Origin: Bimastos eiseni
Taxonomy: Eukaryota > Annelida > Clitellata > Crassiclitellata > Lumbricidae
Assembly (NCBI GenBank): GCA_959347315.1
Contig: OY365815.1
Coordinates: 11,976,459-12,040,458, forward strand
Reading direction: 5' to 3'
DNA length: 64,000 nucleotides
The position numbers were made by a program, and so were the translations under genes. Below, piece by piece: positions 36,054 through 56,330 of this stretch; positions within the stretch are counted from its first letter, which is position 1; every line of letters starts with the position of its first letter. The notes below the pieces were generated by a model, which worked only from the letters and a program-made list of their open reading frames with translations, ran no database searches and was not told the DNA's origin.

Positions 36054-36763
36054 GGTAAAGAGCAGCCAAAGATGAAGATGCACACTGCTCAGGACTATAT
36101 AGTGAAAGACGCCTGCATGCATACAGTAATGAGGCCAAACCTAGAGACACCACGAATCATGAGCAGTCGCCCACAGAACCCCTCCAAAGGTTGCAATCGG
36201 ATATTTGAGAGCTCACATTAGAGATAGGAACAGTAGTCTAATTGATTAATGATAAATGCATGAAGCAAGATGGCAGCAGAATATGAGGAGAGAGAGCGGG
36301 AGACAATTTATAACTGGCACATTAGATAGTAGCACGAACGGGCCGTAATATGTTCCACAAAAGACAGTGACCCCCAGTCCTGGACAAAGGTGGAGGAGAC
36401 AAAAGTAGGGAATTCAGAAGAAAGGGACCCCAAAACCAGTTTTACCATCCTAATAGTAGATTCACATTCTCACAGGTAAATCCAAATCAACTTCATAACA
36501 CATCTTTATCACAACAGTATTTAGTACATAAAAAGGTAAAGCTTTAAAAGGCAGCATTATCAAACAATTCAGTACCATTTCCTGACATACACAATACTGT
36601 AAGAATAGAACTTCATTTCCATATATGAAACAAAATGATCCATCCCACAAGTTAACCCCTGCTAGCAAACAAAGTTCGTATAAAATAGAGCAAACTAAAA
36701 ATCAATGAAACCGTAAGGCAGTTACTATACTGAATAAAAAATATATTGTTTACAAGGTATACT

Positions 36764-39700
36764 TTACTTGAAAGCAGCAAAGAAGTAGAAGAAACCACAG
36801 GCAACGATGACAAGGCAAACTGCAACGATCGTGGAGTTGGACTGGCGCCGAATACCCTTGATGCCATAATAGGAGTCTTTGTCATAGAAGGCACCCGCAT
36901 CCTTGCTACGGTCTCGCATGTACCAGATGGTCTCATCCCAGAAGACCCTCTGCTGGCTGCCCCTAGAAAAGGAAACTGAAGAACATCACAACTGACCAAC
37001 TTATTGACTGACTGATTTTGAAATACATATCAGGAATAAAAATAGGTTTCTTTCCTGCTACTAATATACAAGAATCTGGGGTCAGATAAACACAAGATGG
37101 TTCTAACATAGATAACATATCTTCTGAACCACTTCAAGCCCTGTTATCTTGAGATAATCTAAGGAAGTCACTAGCCTCATAGATAAAGTAAATTCAAATA
37201 AGACGAGCAAAGTAAAATGATGCTATATGGTATTAAGCAGCAAAGATAGAATAAGGCAAACTGGTTTCAGTTAGCAACAAGAAAATTTATTGAATAAAAT
37301 AAGAGCAACTTAAGAGATGCAATAAATTCTAATCAACAGCAAAAAAGAAGTAAACAAACGATTCCACATGTAATGATGGTCTATACAGTAGAATGCTAGG
37401 TTGTACTTTGACAATTGGAAGTTTGAGACTGCTGAGTAAGCTTCTGGTAACAAATATCTTAGTGCATAGACATCTCATGCTTGATAAACTGTTCTGATCA
37501 CTTGTAACCAACAAGAAATAAGTGCAAAAATGCAGCATCAAACTTCCAATTGTCGTATTAGACCATTTGTGCTCAATACACTTGAAGTATTTGTTCACTT
37601 CTTTTAGTCGTTTCGTATCGTGTCATTCTTGACCCCAGCATACTATTTTATATTCATACCCTAGCCTTGCTTTGCCTCCACATGAAGCGAGCAAGGGCTC
37701 AGTTTCTGCTCGTGCGTTCACAAACATGGCCAATGCCATGAGTTTACTGAGCAGTCTCAAACTTCCAATTGTCGGATCACAGCCCAGCACGCTATATATT
37801 AACCATCAATACACTTTAACCGTTTGTTTACTTCTTTTTTGCTGTTGAGCTCTTACCTTGCAAGTAAATAAGTATTTTCTTTATTAAAATTGCCTGTAAC
37901 ATGCAGCAGACAGATCTGAACCTCCTCCTTATTTATTTATTCTTACATCACCAGAGACATTAATCTCATCCCTAGACACATCTAACTGACTGAAAGAAGT
38001 CTCATTGACAGACGAGTCCCACCCTTCATATGATTCCTGTCTGGGACCAAAGCCAGGAGTCGGTTCGTTGCCCGCCGTGTGGGAGGTGTATCCAGAACGT
38101 GTCATACTCTGCTGGATGTACAACCAGTGAGCCAGACTCATGTCATACTCCTTTCGACTCTGCGGCTTACTAAGGATTGTATAGGCTTCGTTCAGGAAGA
38201 CAAACTTTGAATGATTTTCCGGATCGTCAGGGTTCTTATCTGGGTGAATCTGCAGCAGATAAGTGGCAATGTAAATTTAGTCATAGATTAACTACAGATT
38301 AGATTACTACCACTTCTTGTGCAATGACTAATCTTTGAGAAGCTGGATTATATAATGTCATTTACTTGCACTCTCAGTTTATCATTACAGTGCACCATGT
38401 TTAGTGACAAGATATCAGCTGATGATTCATTCATTATTTTGATAATTTATATAGCACCTCTTCAAGCTTAACTACTCAGAGGTGACTTCAGCCCAGCCAC
38501 GGCCAAAAAGATGACTTTAATTTAACAGATTACAAAAGGTAGGTAGATCATTGTAAGGGGAAGACGGAGGGCGACCGGGAGCCCATCCCAGGTAGATGGA
38601 CCAACCACTGAGAAAGCTCTATGCAGCTTTAGCGACGAGCGGACTCTGGAAACCAGAAGCTCACCCTTAGCAGGAGAATGCAGAGCTCTACGTGAAGGGA
38701 GGTCAGAGACTGGACGACACAGTTCAGACTAGTAGGATGGCACACAACCAGAGCCAAACAAGTGTCGCAATCCGGAAAGAAATGCGCTGAAATGTGAAGA
38801 ACCGGTAGCCAGTGAAGGACATCGCTTATAGAAATTGAAACTGGTGAAAATTTAGGTATATGTCCAATAAGCCTGGCTGCAGAGCGAAGAACGCGATCTA
38901 AATGCACCAATAGAGCACAAGGAAAACCAGCCAGAACAGCACTGTAGTGACAATACTAAGTAATTTTTAGTTACAGACTTTATAAAGGACCCTGGACAAA
39001 ACCACTTCAGAGGAGGCTCAGATGTCTCTGCTGCAAGCTACAAGGCAATTGTTCAACATTTAGCACTCCATCGAGATCCATTCTACCTTAGAGGTCAACT
39101 CTACCTAGGCAGATATTCTAGTGTAATCTTTACCTGGACACAGACCTATTCACTCTGCAACACCACCCTAGAATGGTCTGAATTAGACAAGTATCTTTGT
39201 AAGATACTTAATCATTCATTCATCCCAAAGATTTATAAGTGCTACTCAGAGGTGCTCCCAACCCCAGCACAGCAAAAATAAAGCAGTTTCAAGGTTAAGG
39301 TAGAATGGATCCTGGGGAGCAAGTGTAGTGCTAATGGAAGCCCATTCCAGACAGAAGGGGGCTGGCTAACCACCGAGAAGGCACAGTTTGTAGTATTTGA
39401 CAGTACACCCACCAACCTACCAAGTTAAGTGTATGAATAGACACAACTATTTGACTAGCAAAGTATTTTCACTGTAGCTTGATGGTTTCAGTTCCAACCT
39501 CTTTTGACAGATTCACAAATGCGGCTCTGATGTCAGCAGTGCTGGCATCCTTCGTCAGACCGAGGACTTCATAATGCGTCTTTCTTTGTCCATTATGACC
39601 ACAATGCAATGGGCTTCTACTGAACCTAGAGCAAGAAATTGACAGATTCAGGATGGCAATAAAAAACCAATTTGGTGTCTGGGGTTAAGTCATCCAAGCT

Positions 39701-40305
39701 GGGTTTAGTCAAGAAGCAAATAAAGTTCAAGATGTTTCCATGATGTGAGTCTAGTTAATCAGCTCTGCCTGGAAATAAATCTCGCTTCGTTCCGGTGTCA
39801 TGTCAAAATATAGGGAGTTCAAGCCGAGAAGACAGTGTAATGCAACAGACAATAAGGTAGGGAGAATATCCAATGCAGACGTCTACATGGAAGTTTGGTA
39901 GATGCAGTTATGACATTACAGTATGTGCCTAAACATAAATTTCAGTTAGAGAGAGCAAGATAAAGTGTACTGAAATGGATAAAGTTAGAGTACCTTTGCA
40001 GGAACTGGCATCATAAAGAAACAACCCCAAACTTTAGCACAATATGCCCTGCCAGATAAACATGGCAACAAAATCTAAGTTTTAGAACTCTCTTAGAGTG
40101 TTATTGCAGCCACACATAAAGGACAATACCAACCTCGGATATTGTGTAGGGATCAAAGGAAGGCCATTTCTGCAGACATTGATTATGGATGACAGTTTAG
40201 TTCAGACTTCAAGTATTAGCAAATGCTTTACCTTCTGCTGCTGAAAGGAAACAAAGTCTGGTAGAATGTAAACAAGGATGAACGAATGAAACAGATGCGT
40301 AACAT
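36764..40305 (-). CDS. DNAJC4: DNAJC4-like J-domain protein with C-terminal membrane anchor
   Basis: Four exons assembled from splice signals and phase: 40305-40232 (ATG at 40305, donor GTAAAG), 39625-39499 (acceptor GCTCTAG), 38249-37947 (acceptor CTGCAG, donor GTAAGA) and 36952-36764. Predicted 230 residues. Residues 1-40 are basic and hydrophobic without acidic residues (MLRICFIRSSLFTF..SSRRFSRS), like a mitochondrial presequence. The J domain (~42-104) has HYEVLGL, IHPDKNPDDPENHSKFV and SKPQSRKEYD; the HPD triad is intact and the spacing matches human DNAJC4 (HPDRDPGNPSLHSRFV). A single hydrophobic tail (209-229) ends the protein, as a tail anchor. The first visible acceptor for the last exon (CTAG, exon from 36963) does not fit the phase; the tandem CAG sites just inside (36952 or 36949) do, unless a small exon was missed. 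The role as an Hsp70 co-chaperone is known for the family; location is inferred. Confidence 0.85.
38440..38960 (-). mobile_element. LINE (L2/CR1-like) RT C-terminus and 3' tail, in DNAJC4-like intron
   Basis: The minus-strand frame contains LDRVLRSAARLIGHIPKFSP, ISDVLHWLPV and VPESARR-type words, then HRAFSVVGPSTWDGLPVALR. This is the classical end of an L2/CR1-type reverse transcriptase. The 3' tail reads TATATAAATT at 38452. It is the best preserved copy of the family in the window, but still frameshifted. Confidence 0.85.
39225..39420 (-). mobile_element. LINE (L2/CR1-like) 3'-end fragment
   Basis: Same tail as 38440-38960 (GATTTATAAGTGCTACTCAGAGGTGCTC), preceded on the minus strand by a decayed 'FSVV--PP-VWNGLPLALH'-like stretch. 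It lies close to the second exon of the DNAJC4-like gene. Confidence 0.7.
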
Positions 40306-40752
40306 CACCTATAAAAAACAAAAACAACTCAATTATACAAAGAAGACAGTTGAAATATTACCATTGTAATGTAATGCAATGGAGCACTTATACAGTGCCA
40401 CTCAAATCAGAACCATTATTTCACAACAATATAATATGACAACAGCATGAGCTTTATCAAATAGGCTATAATCAGAAACAACATATTAAACTCATATTCG
40501 ATACTGTATAATTATCAGCTGCCTTGGTTGCTGGTCAGATTCAACTGTGCTAGTAAGCAATCATGACCTAGAATGAACTGGGAAAAGCCACTGAAATCCA
40601 TAAAAGAACATTCAGTGCATCGGGCCTAACAGTCTAGAAGATACCAACCATTACACTTCATGCTCCAGAACTTCTTATAATGACAGTTTCAGGAAGAGAC
40701 CAAAGACTTACTTATTCACATTTTCTTAACTGGCCAAGCAACTAGCATCATT

Positions 40753-40938
40753 GGTGCGGCAACGTGGTTGATCGGTTAGAGCGGTTCGACCCTCGTCCGA
40801 GGCATCAGTCACTGTGTAGAGACCTTGATCAAGTCCTTCATGCACAATTGCTCTGCAGCACAGCTGCAATTTCGCTGTGGAGGCGTGTGCACTTCTGAGC
40901 AAAAGATACTGGAAGAATGGCGATATCAAATTTCAAGA
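40753..40938 (+). mobile_element. tRNA-derived SINE, family 1 (deleted between boxes)
   Basis: The A-box-like TTGATCGGTTAGAGCGG runs almost straight into the B-box-like GGTTCGACCCTCG. The body and tail then follow (ACCTTGATCAAGTCCTTC, CAATTGCTCTGCAG, GTGTGCACTTCTGAGCAAAA, TGGCGATATCAAATTTCAAG). Confidence 0.8.
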
Positions 40939-41216
40939 ATTTAATCATATTTGCAGAATATTTAATTGCATTGACTTGCACCTGATAAATCTTAATTAAA
41001 TAAATATAATATATATTGACTTGCAAATGATAAATCTTCATTAAATAATTATTTACAGCAACGTAATCACAAGGACGTTCCCAAAAACTGCCCATGAGAA
41101 GAATAATACGTGCTGTTATAACAATGGCATGATATGACGAGGTAGAAAATGACATTTCCTAAATCGAAACCACTAACCCAGTGTGCAGAATGTAACAATG
41201 GAATTCTACAATGATG

Positions 41217-41414
41217 CTAGTCCTTCTTTGTCTCTGATCTTTTGAACCAAGAGAGGGTTTTGAAGGCCTCAAATGGGTTCGGCCGTCTCTCAGACTCCTC
41301 CACGAAATCCCTGTTGAACTGCAGATTGTACCAGCTGTAGTGGATCAGAGCGATCGAAGGAAGGCAGATGACAAGGACGATGTTGCGCCGCAGGAAGCCC
41401 ACAAGACGACTCAT
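41217..41414 (-). CDS. 65-residue single-pass membrane microprotein
   Basis: I do not recognise this gene. The ATG at 41414 starts 65 residues: a short basic N-terminus (MSRLVGFLRRN), one hydrophobic segment at about 12-29 (IVLVICLPSIALIHYSWY), then a charged tail (NRDFVEESERRPNPF, WFKRSETKKD). A good acceptor (CTCTGTTGCTGTTTAG) opens the exon at 41437, 23 nt before the ATG. A strong donor on the same strand (CAACG|GTAAGT at 42114) could end a 5' non-coding exon. The size and layout resemble small mitochondrial or ER integral membrane proteins. It is not part of the DNAJC4-like gene downstream, whose own ATG lies about 0.9 kb further on and which this frame stops before. Confidence 0.6.
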   Translation of the reverse strand: MSRLVGFLRRNIVLVICLPSIALIHYSWYNLQFNRDFVEESERRPNPFEAFKTLSWFKRSETKKD

Positions 41415-42454
41415 GTCACAATCGAACTCGATCACACCTAAACAGCAACAGAGATTAAATCTACAGTCTTAGAACTGAAAGGCTACTTATAACATCAGGG
41501 ATCGCAACTAACGCATAATATTTTGATCCTTTGGTCTGCTGTCATAGATCAGAACAAAATACTTCTGGCACGTGATTGACACAAAGGAGTAAGATGAAGC
41601 TTTGTATGTGTCTAAAAACAGGGACACTAACCCTAACCCTGACCATAGACGACCCTCACAATATCTAACCTGACATTAACCGACCCTCACGATGCTTAAT
41701 CTGCCACTAACCGACCCACACGACGCATAATTATTATAGAACTGTTAAGTGTTTGCGCTAAAGGTTGCGCAGAGGTCTCCACATAACCAGGCCCAAAATA
41801 TTATGCGAAAGTTGCGGACCCCGGTGATATAAATAAGCCGTGAAACTCATGCCGTTGTAACTACCTTAAAACTACGACAATTTAGATACCATCGTCAGTA
41901 TAAGCTTACGGTCAGCGATCAACTACGGCCACCCAATGCAATCGTAATCTCAACATTTCTACAGCGTCCACAAAAACGAAGTCGCGGGAACCAGCTTACT
42001 CACAGGCAATACAAGCAACAGAGCAAATTAATACAGGCTTTCAACGCGAGCAAATTCGTACACATAACACTTTTACATCTGACGTTGTAGATTTAAAGAT
42101 AGACCCTACTTACCGTTGAAAATCTGAACTGCTTTAAACCCCAGAACACGAAACGCAAGCTTAAACGAAGGTTAAACGCGTCAAAACGGACATAGATCTA
42201 TATTTAATATTGACTATAGAATATATGAATGTGGATACAGCTAATACTCACGAGAATAAGCGTATACGCTATCTAACAACTATATTGTAGTTTAAACGGG
42301 GTTTAAATTGGGGTTTAAACGGACTTCTAAATACAAGAAGGCCGATGGTGGGTTAGCCCAGGGTTGGCAAAACTCACATTAGTGACTTTAGGGCCTACAT
42401 GCTGTGACACTAAGTATTAATCCATGGCATGGACATACAGTCATATACTATTCT

Positions 42455-42560
42455 AGGGCAGGAAGATGGTTGAATGTTAGCGCTGCCCGTTACGCTGGCT
42501 CAAAGATCAGAAGGACGCGGGTTCGTTACTCGCTAGTCTTATAAGGTTGACTAATACTTC
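42455..42560 (+). mobile_element. tRNA-derived SINE head, family 2
   Basis: GGCAGGAAGATGGTTGAATG, GATCAGAAGGACGCGGGTTC and AAGGTTGACTAATAC follow the same order as the minus-strand copy at 23625-23708. The rest of 41438-43434 holds nothing else I can support apart from the possible 5' exon ending at 42114. Confidence 0.5.
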
Positions 42561-43434
42561 GAACCATTATTCTTAGCGTGAAATTAGTCAAATGAGCAGT
42601 AGGTCTAGTATTATATATACTTTTAAACACTATCCTTGCTTAACCTGTTATCATCAGTTACCTTCATGTTCACGCGCTCATATTGCGACTAGAAATTTAT
42701 TATTATATTGGTCCTTGATACTGCGGTTTTTCAGTTTGAATCGAGAAAATATATAGGCCTATTATTCAGAGACGATCTAGGATCATAGGTATTAGCGCTT
42801 CTCACTGTCGTCCAATGAACTGCTTATAACAAGTGTTTATCTGCTGGCGACCTATTAAGGTCACTGAGCATGCGCGAAGAATTAAGGGAAAACGAAAGTG
42901 CTAGGAAAAACAGAAATTTATCATAAAAATGTAGTTACTGAAAAGAATGCGTCGCAGTTTTATCTGTTAACTTCACCACGAGCAATCTTGGTTAGTTAAT
43001 ATGCCTCTTTGCAGTCTGAGTCCTGTTTTCAAACGAATATTGACGTTTATAAAGTATTATTGGATAGAGTATTCGACCTATTGCGCTGAGAATAGGGGTT
43101 GAGTATCTACTCAGACGCTCACTGTGTAAGGACCTTGGATCAGAGACTCTTGGGCCTCGGGCCAAAGGTGCGTTGCTCACACAAGTATCGGGTCTATGAC
43201 GCCGAGGCAGGAGCATGTTCACAACGTTGTTGGAAGCAATAATACAATAGAAATATAATACGGTGCTACTTTAATATCGGAGATAATGTATAACTTTATC
43301 TACCTTAGGTCTGTACACACAACTTTTTAACACTTCCTTCACCTACAATTGTCATATGATTGTATGTGCATTTCTGAACTATGAAAGGAGGGCAGTATCA
43401 TATGCAGCTCCATTGTATTATCATAGCAGTCAGT

Positions 43435-43910
43435 TTGTTTTTAGTGGATGATCGAGACTCACTGTTCTCTACCAAGCTGCAAAGCTTATAAAAAACTTAA
43501 CTCCTCATGATCGTCACCCCATCCTTCGTGAACGCCTCTGGCTTTCCATACAAGTCCACATAGGCTTCAAAATCTGTCTTCTAATTTGTCCACACAAATT
43601 TGTCTCCATCTTATGTTTCTTCAGACTTGTTAAACCTTGCACATCTCTCCAATCCAGACGAGGAATATGATCTTCATCTCAAACTGACTATGTTGTAACA
43701 CGATCACTTAGAAATTGGCAAGCCGTGCATTTTCTATAGTTGGCCCAACTGAATAGAATAAACTTTATTCACAACTCTTCGACACTTCCGCTCTTCAAAA
43801 TTAACCTTAAGAATTACTTATGGCTAGACTTTTCTGTTACACGCTTTTATGAAAGATTCATTTTGTTTAATAGGCACGTTATATTATATTAAGTATTTAT
43901 GATTGATTGA
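43435..43910 (+). mobile_element. LINE reverse-transcriptase C-terminal relic
   Basis: Plus-strand frames read LYQAAKLIKNLTPHDRHPIL, RERLWLSIQVHIGFKICLL and later NRINFIHNSSTLPLFKINLK. This corresponds to the 'QN-AA-LI---RK-DH-TPVL--LHWLPV--RI-FK' to 'F---LK--L' end of CR1/Jockey-like elements, with frameshifts. It ends about 190 bp before the first exon of copy B. Confidence 0.7.
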
Positions 43911-43943
43911 TTGACATAATAAATGACAGTTTAATAATAATAA

Positions 43944-44022
43944 TGTGTGGCACAGTGATTGATTGGTTAGAGCAGTTGGCCCGCAATCCTCAGTGCACAC
44001 TGAATGTGCGGGTTCGAGCTTC
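43944..44022 (+). mobile_element. tRNA-derived SINE head, family 1 (partial)
   Basis: GTGTGGCACAGTGATTGATT, GGTTAGAGCAGTTGG and GTGCGGGTTCGAGC represent the tRNA-like head only; the body found in the other copies is missing. It lies 75 bp upstream of the start codon of copy B. Confidence 0.6.
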
Positions 44023-44097
44023 GAGCTATCATAATAATAGTATTTATTTATTTTTGTTGCTTTATAGGTTAAGAAGCAGCTTGTGGTCAGCTGACAA

Positions 44098-53432
<9,335 letters not shown>

Positions 53433-54728
53433 GTGTATATATTATGTGATTACAAACACAGCAGACGATCATTTGAGTTCATCCACATGATTAAAAAACC
53501 AAGCTGACAGTTGAATTTATCCATACGATTACAAATATAAGCCAACGGTCACTTGAGTTTATCCACGAGGTTTCATTTTGTCACTTCAACAGTTGGTATA
53601 TTGAGTTGTTATACTTCATTTTATTCTTCTATTTTAATTTTTTTAATGTAACTTATTAAGGTAAAACTTTCTTGCTGTCAAGGCTTGTGTCTTGAGAATG
53701 GAAAAAGGAACTTCTGGAATTGCCCCAATAACGAAGGTAATCCACATTTGAATTTTAGCTCAATAATAACAGGTTTTTAATTTTTTTAGCTAAATATAAC
53801 ATTATCAGCAGTCCCTGTTACATGTAGAATGTTATTTTTAACAGAAGTAAAGTTAAGTCACTAAATAGTTGAAATTTAACTACATTTTAACTATGACTCA
53901 AGTTCAAAATGTTTTGTCATGTTTTATTTTTGGCACAGGAAATGAACTGTTTGCTAAACTTGACAAGTGTGGTTTTGGGGATTTTTCACAAATTATATCT
54001 TTGTCGTAATTTTTTTAACATGTAATGTTTATAATTTCATGCTTAGTTGAAACTGCAAACATGATTCAATTTCCATTTTTAAATTCAGCAGAAGTGTTTA
54101 TTTTTACATTCACAGCATGCTCTACTCATTCAGATTAGTTAATGTTTCTTCAGACTAATTTACACAGAAGTGTGCTAGAGCTAAACGACTACTTGCACGT
54201 AATAACAGGTTGCGTCTGAGTACTTGAATATAATATTGTATGCCTTATCATACTACATTAACATAGAGACCATAAGCAAAAGTGTTTTGTTGCTTTTGCC
54301 CATGTCTGAAAGTTGAATCCATGTTATCTGTACAGGTTGTTTCATAATCCAAGAGTTTTAGTTAAAAAAGACTATCCAAAATATTTCAATAAAATGGTAG
54401 ATGTACTGATTGGATAGTTTATTGCACTGCAACTTAATTTAACCTTTCATTTGTTGAAGTTGAACGAACTCCAACAAAATCAGAAGCCTAAACGAGGTTA
54501 GGCTCTCACTTGCAATTATAGGTTAGTTACAGGCTACTTCTACAGCATTGTGTACGAGTACATGTATGTTATTACTTATTGCCATAACTTTGTGCAATGA
54601 CTACAATGAAAATTGTGTCTGTGATGGTTTAAAAGACAACGCTCCATTTATTTGAGTGTATTACAATAGTAGGTTGGCAGTGAGAAAGGTTAAAATCAGC
54701 ATATAGACTTCAGCATGTAGACATTCAA
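53433..54728 (+). other. Downstream flank / probable 3' UTR of copy B
   Basis: AT-rich sequence with no coding support. The words ATTACAAA..CA and TTGAGT.TATCCA recur three times at 53445-53565, around the stop codon context. An AATAAA at 54389 could be the poly(A) signal; the end is not shown. Confidence 0.4.
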
Positions 54729-54800
54729 GGCTTACTTATAGTTCTAGGGACTCCAACTTTAAGTTGGAGTCCCTAGAACTATAAGTAAGCCGACATTCAA
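54720..54800. repeat. 63-bp perfect palindrome flanked by 9-bp direct repeat
   Basis: Arms GGCTTACTTATAG...CCAACTT (54729-54759) and its exact reverse complement (54761-54791) are separated by one T. The 9-bp word GACATTCAA flanks it on both sides (54720-54728 and 54792-54800), as a target-site duplication would. Confidence 0.93.
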
Positions 54801-55559
54801 TATTAGTATTATCAGTAGTACATTGAGTGTCACAAGCATAGTGGACTTTGTGTTAGATGTTTTGACCAAACATGCATCAATGCAGCTGAGCAAACAAGGG
54901 CATGTTTGGGTAATTTTATCGTTATAGCTGAGGTGCTTTATAGTTGTTTACAATTAAGCTCTATAAATAGATTGACCTAAACCATAAATTGAGGGCTTCT
55001 GCTATAGGAACTCGAGACAATCATGATGAGGATGATCGGAATGATGATGGTGCGATGATCATACACGTCGGTGTACGACGTCTCAAGTGTTAAATAATTT
55101 GTTCAAACCATATATGTAAATGCAACATATTTTAACAGATAAATTAATTACTTGCAAGCAAGTATGTTGATTTCCCTGCACACATCTTGCAACTAATATT
55201 TGAAGGCACGGAAAGTGAGTAATTTATCATGTAGGCTTGCATCCGGTTTTCAAGTATAAGTGTGGCGCCATCTAATAACAAATGAGTACACATGAACAAT
55301 TTTGAATACTAATTATACCAAATCAACTATAAAGGGACTCTTTTGTTTTTATTTGCGGAAAAGTGACAAAGTAAGTTGTTTAAAAAGTGTAGTAGTTTGA
55401 AATAAAATTCACCTAAGCAGTTCTTCTGCTTGCTCTCCTTTGGTGCCTTGTGCTTAGGTATACCGTGAAGAGTAGCGCTTTCGACATTAACATAACGTAA
55501 CTTATAGTCGTTCAGAAGATCCATCTGTGTAGGAATCACTCATTTTTCATCCGTTGTTA

Positions 55560-56090
55560 TTTCATTTCTTCTTTCGAATACCAAAATTTCGTCAGTCTCT
55601 CTTTGAATGCCTTCACTCAGTCTACTGCAACAGTCTCTTCATCTAAATCATTTCATGAGTTCACCACCCTAGAAATATAATTTTATTATCTTAGGATCCA
55701 TATGCCAGCCATTTTTTTTATATATGTTTTATGTTTCCTCCAGTTTTATTGTCCGTGGTAAACGTGAAAAACTTTTATGCTGCTGGGAGTGTGTCTTCTT
55801 CCCTGTTGTTATTTTGTAAGTTTCAATCAAGTCTCCTTTTGTTCTTCTCTCCATTGTTGTCAATCTCTCTTCATATGTTACACTTTTGTATCCTTTTATC
55901 ATTTTCGTTGCTCTTCTCTGTATCTTTTCTAATTTCTCAATATCTTGTTCACATACGGACTCCAAGCTCATACACAGTACTCAAGGTTTGGTCTGACCAG
56001 TGTTTTAGACAACTCGAAAATTATTTCTTTTTCTCTGCTGACTATTGTTATTTTAATAATTTCTAACATCTTGATGGCTTTTTTTGCTGC
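55560..56090 (-). mobile_element. LINE reverse-transcriptase C-terminal relic
   Basis: The minus-strand frame contains QDIEKLEKIQRRATKMIKGY and VTYEERLTTMERRTKGDLIE, ending TYKITTGK. This matches the common C-terminal block 'D---LE-VQRRATK-I-----YE-RL---L-L---RRRGDLIE-YKI' of CR1/RTE-like elements. Stops interrupt it. Confidence 0.85.
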
Positions 56091-56124
56091 CTCTCAACAT
56101 TGCCTGAATGAGTTGAGACATAAT

Positions 56125-56330
56125 TTAACTCAGCGATTCCCAACCTGTGGCACACGGGTCAAAGTGGCCCGCCAGGCATTAAAGAGTGGCCCTCGGCCAA
56201 TCAAAGATATAAAAAAATATGTGTGCAAAAAAATCGGTCATCATTTACTGTTGGCCAGAAGGGAAGTGCCACAGGACGCAAGTTTTAAGTGTTCCGGGCA
56301 GTAGGCAGGAAGAATGACCGCAGAACATGG
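56125..56330. mobile_element. Probable hAT-like terminal fragment
   Basis: CAGCGATTCCCAACCTGTGG resembles the CAG..TTCCCAA terminal repeats of the hAT MITEs at 5805 and 45836, with different interior. The opposite terminus was not found. Stretches 54801-55559 and 56331-58066 contain nothing I can support as a gene. Confidence 0.35.

Noticed and set aside
37863..37899. 37-nt micro-exon in the DNAJC4-like gene (minus), between GTTACAG and GTAAGA
   Set aside because: Splice signals look good, but its length leaves the wrong phase for the last exon at every visible acceptor.
40753..40800. Functional tRNA gene
   Set aside because: A and B boxes are present but no acceptor stem or anticodon arm forms, and the same body and tail recur in other copies: a SINE.
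41620..41640. CCCTAACCCT telomere-like word
   Set aside because: Only one and a half units; chance occurrence in AT-rich DNA.
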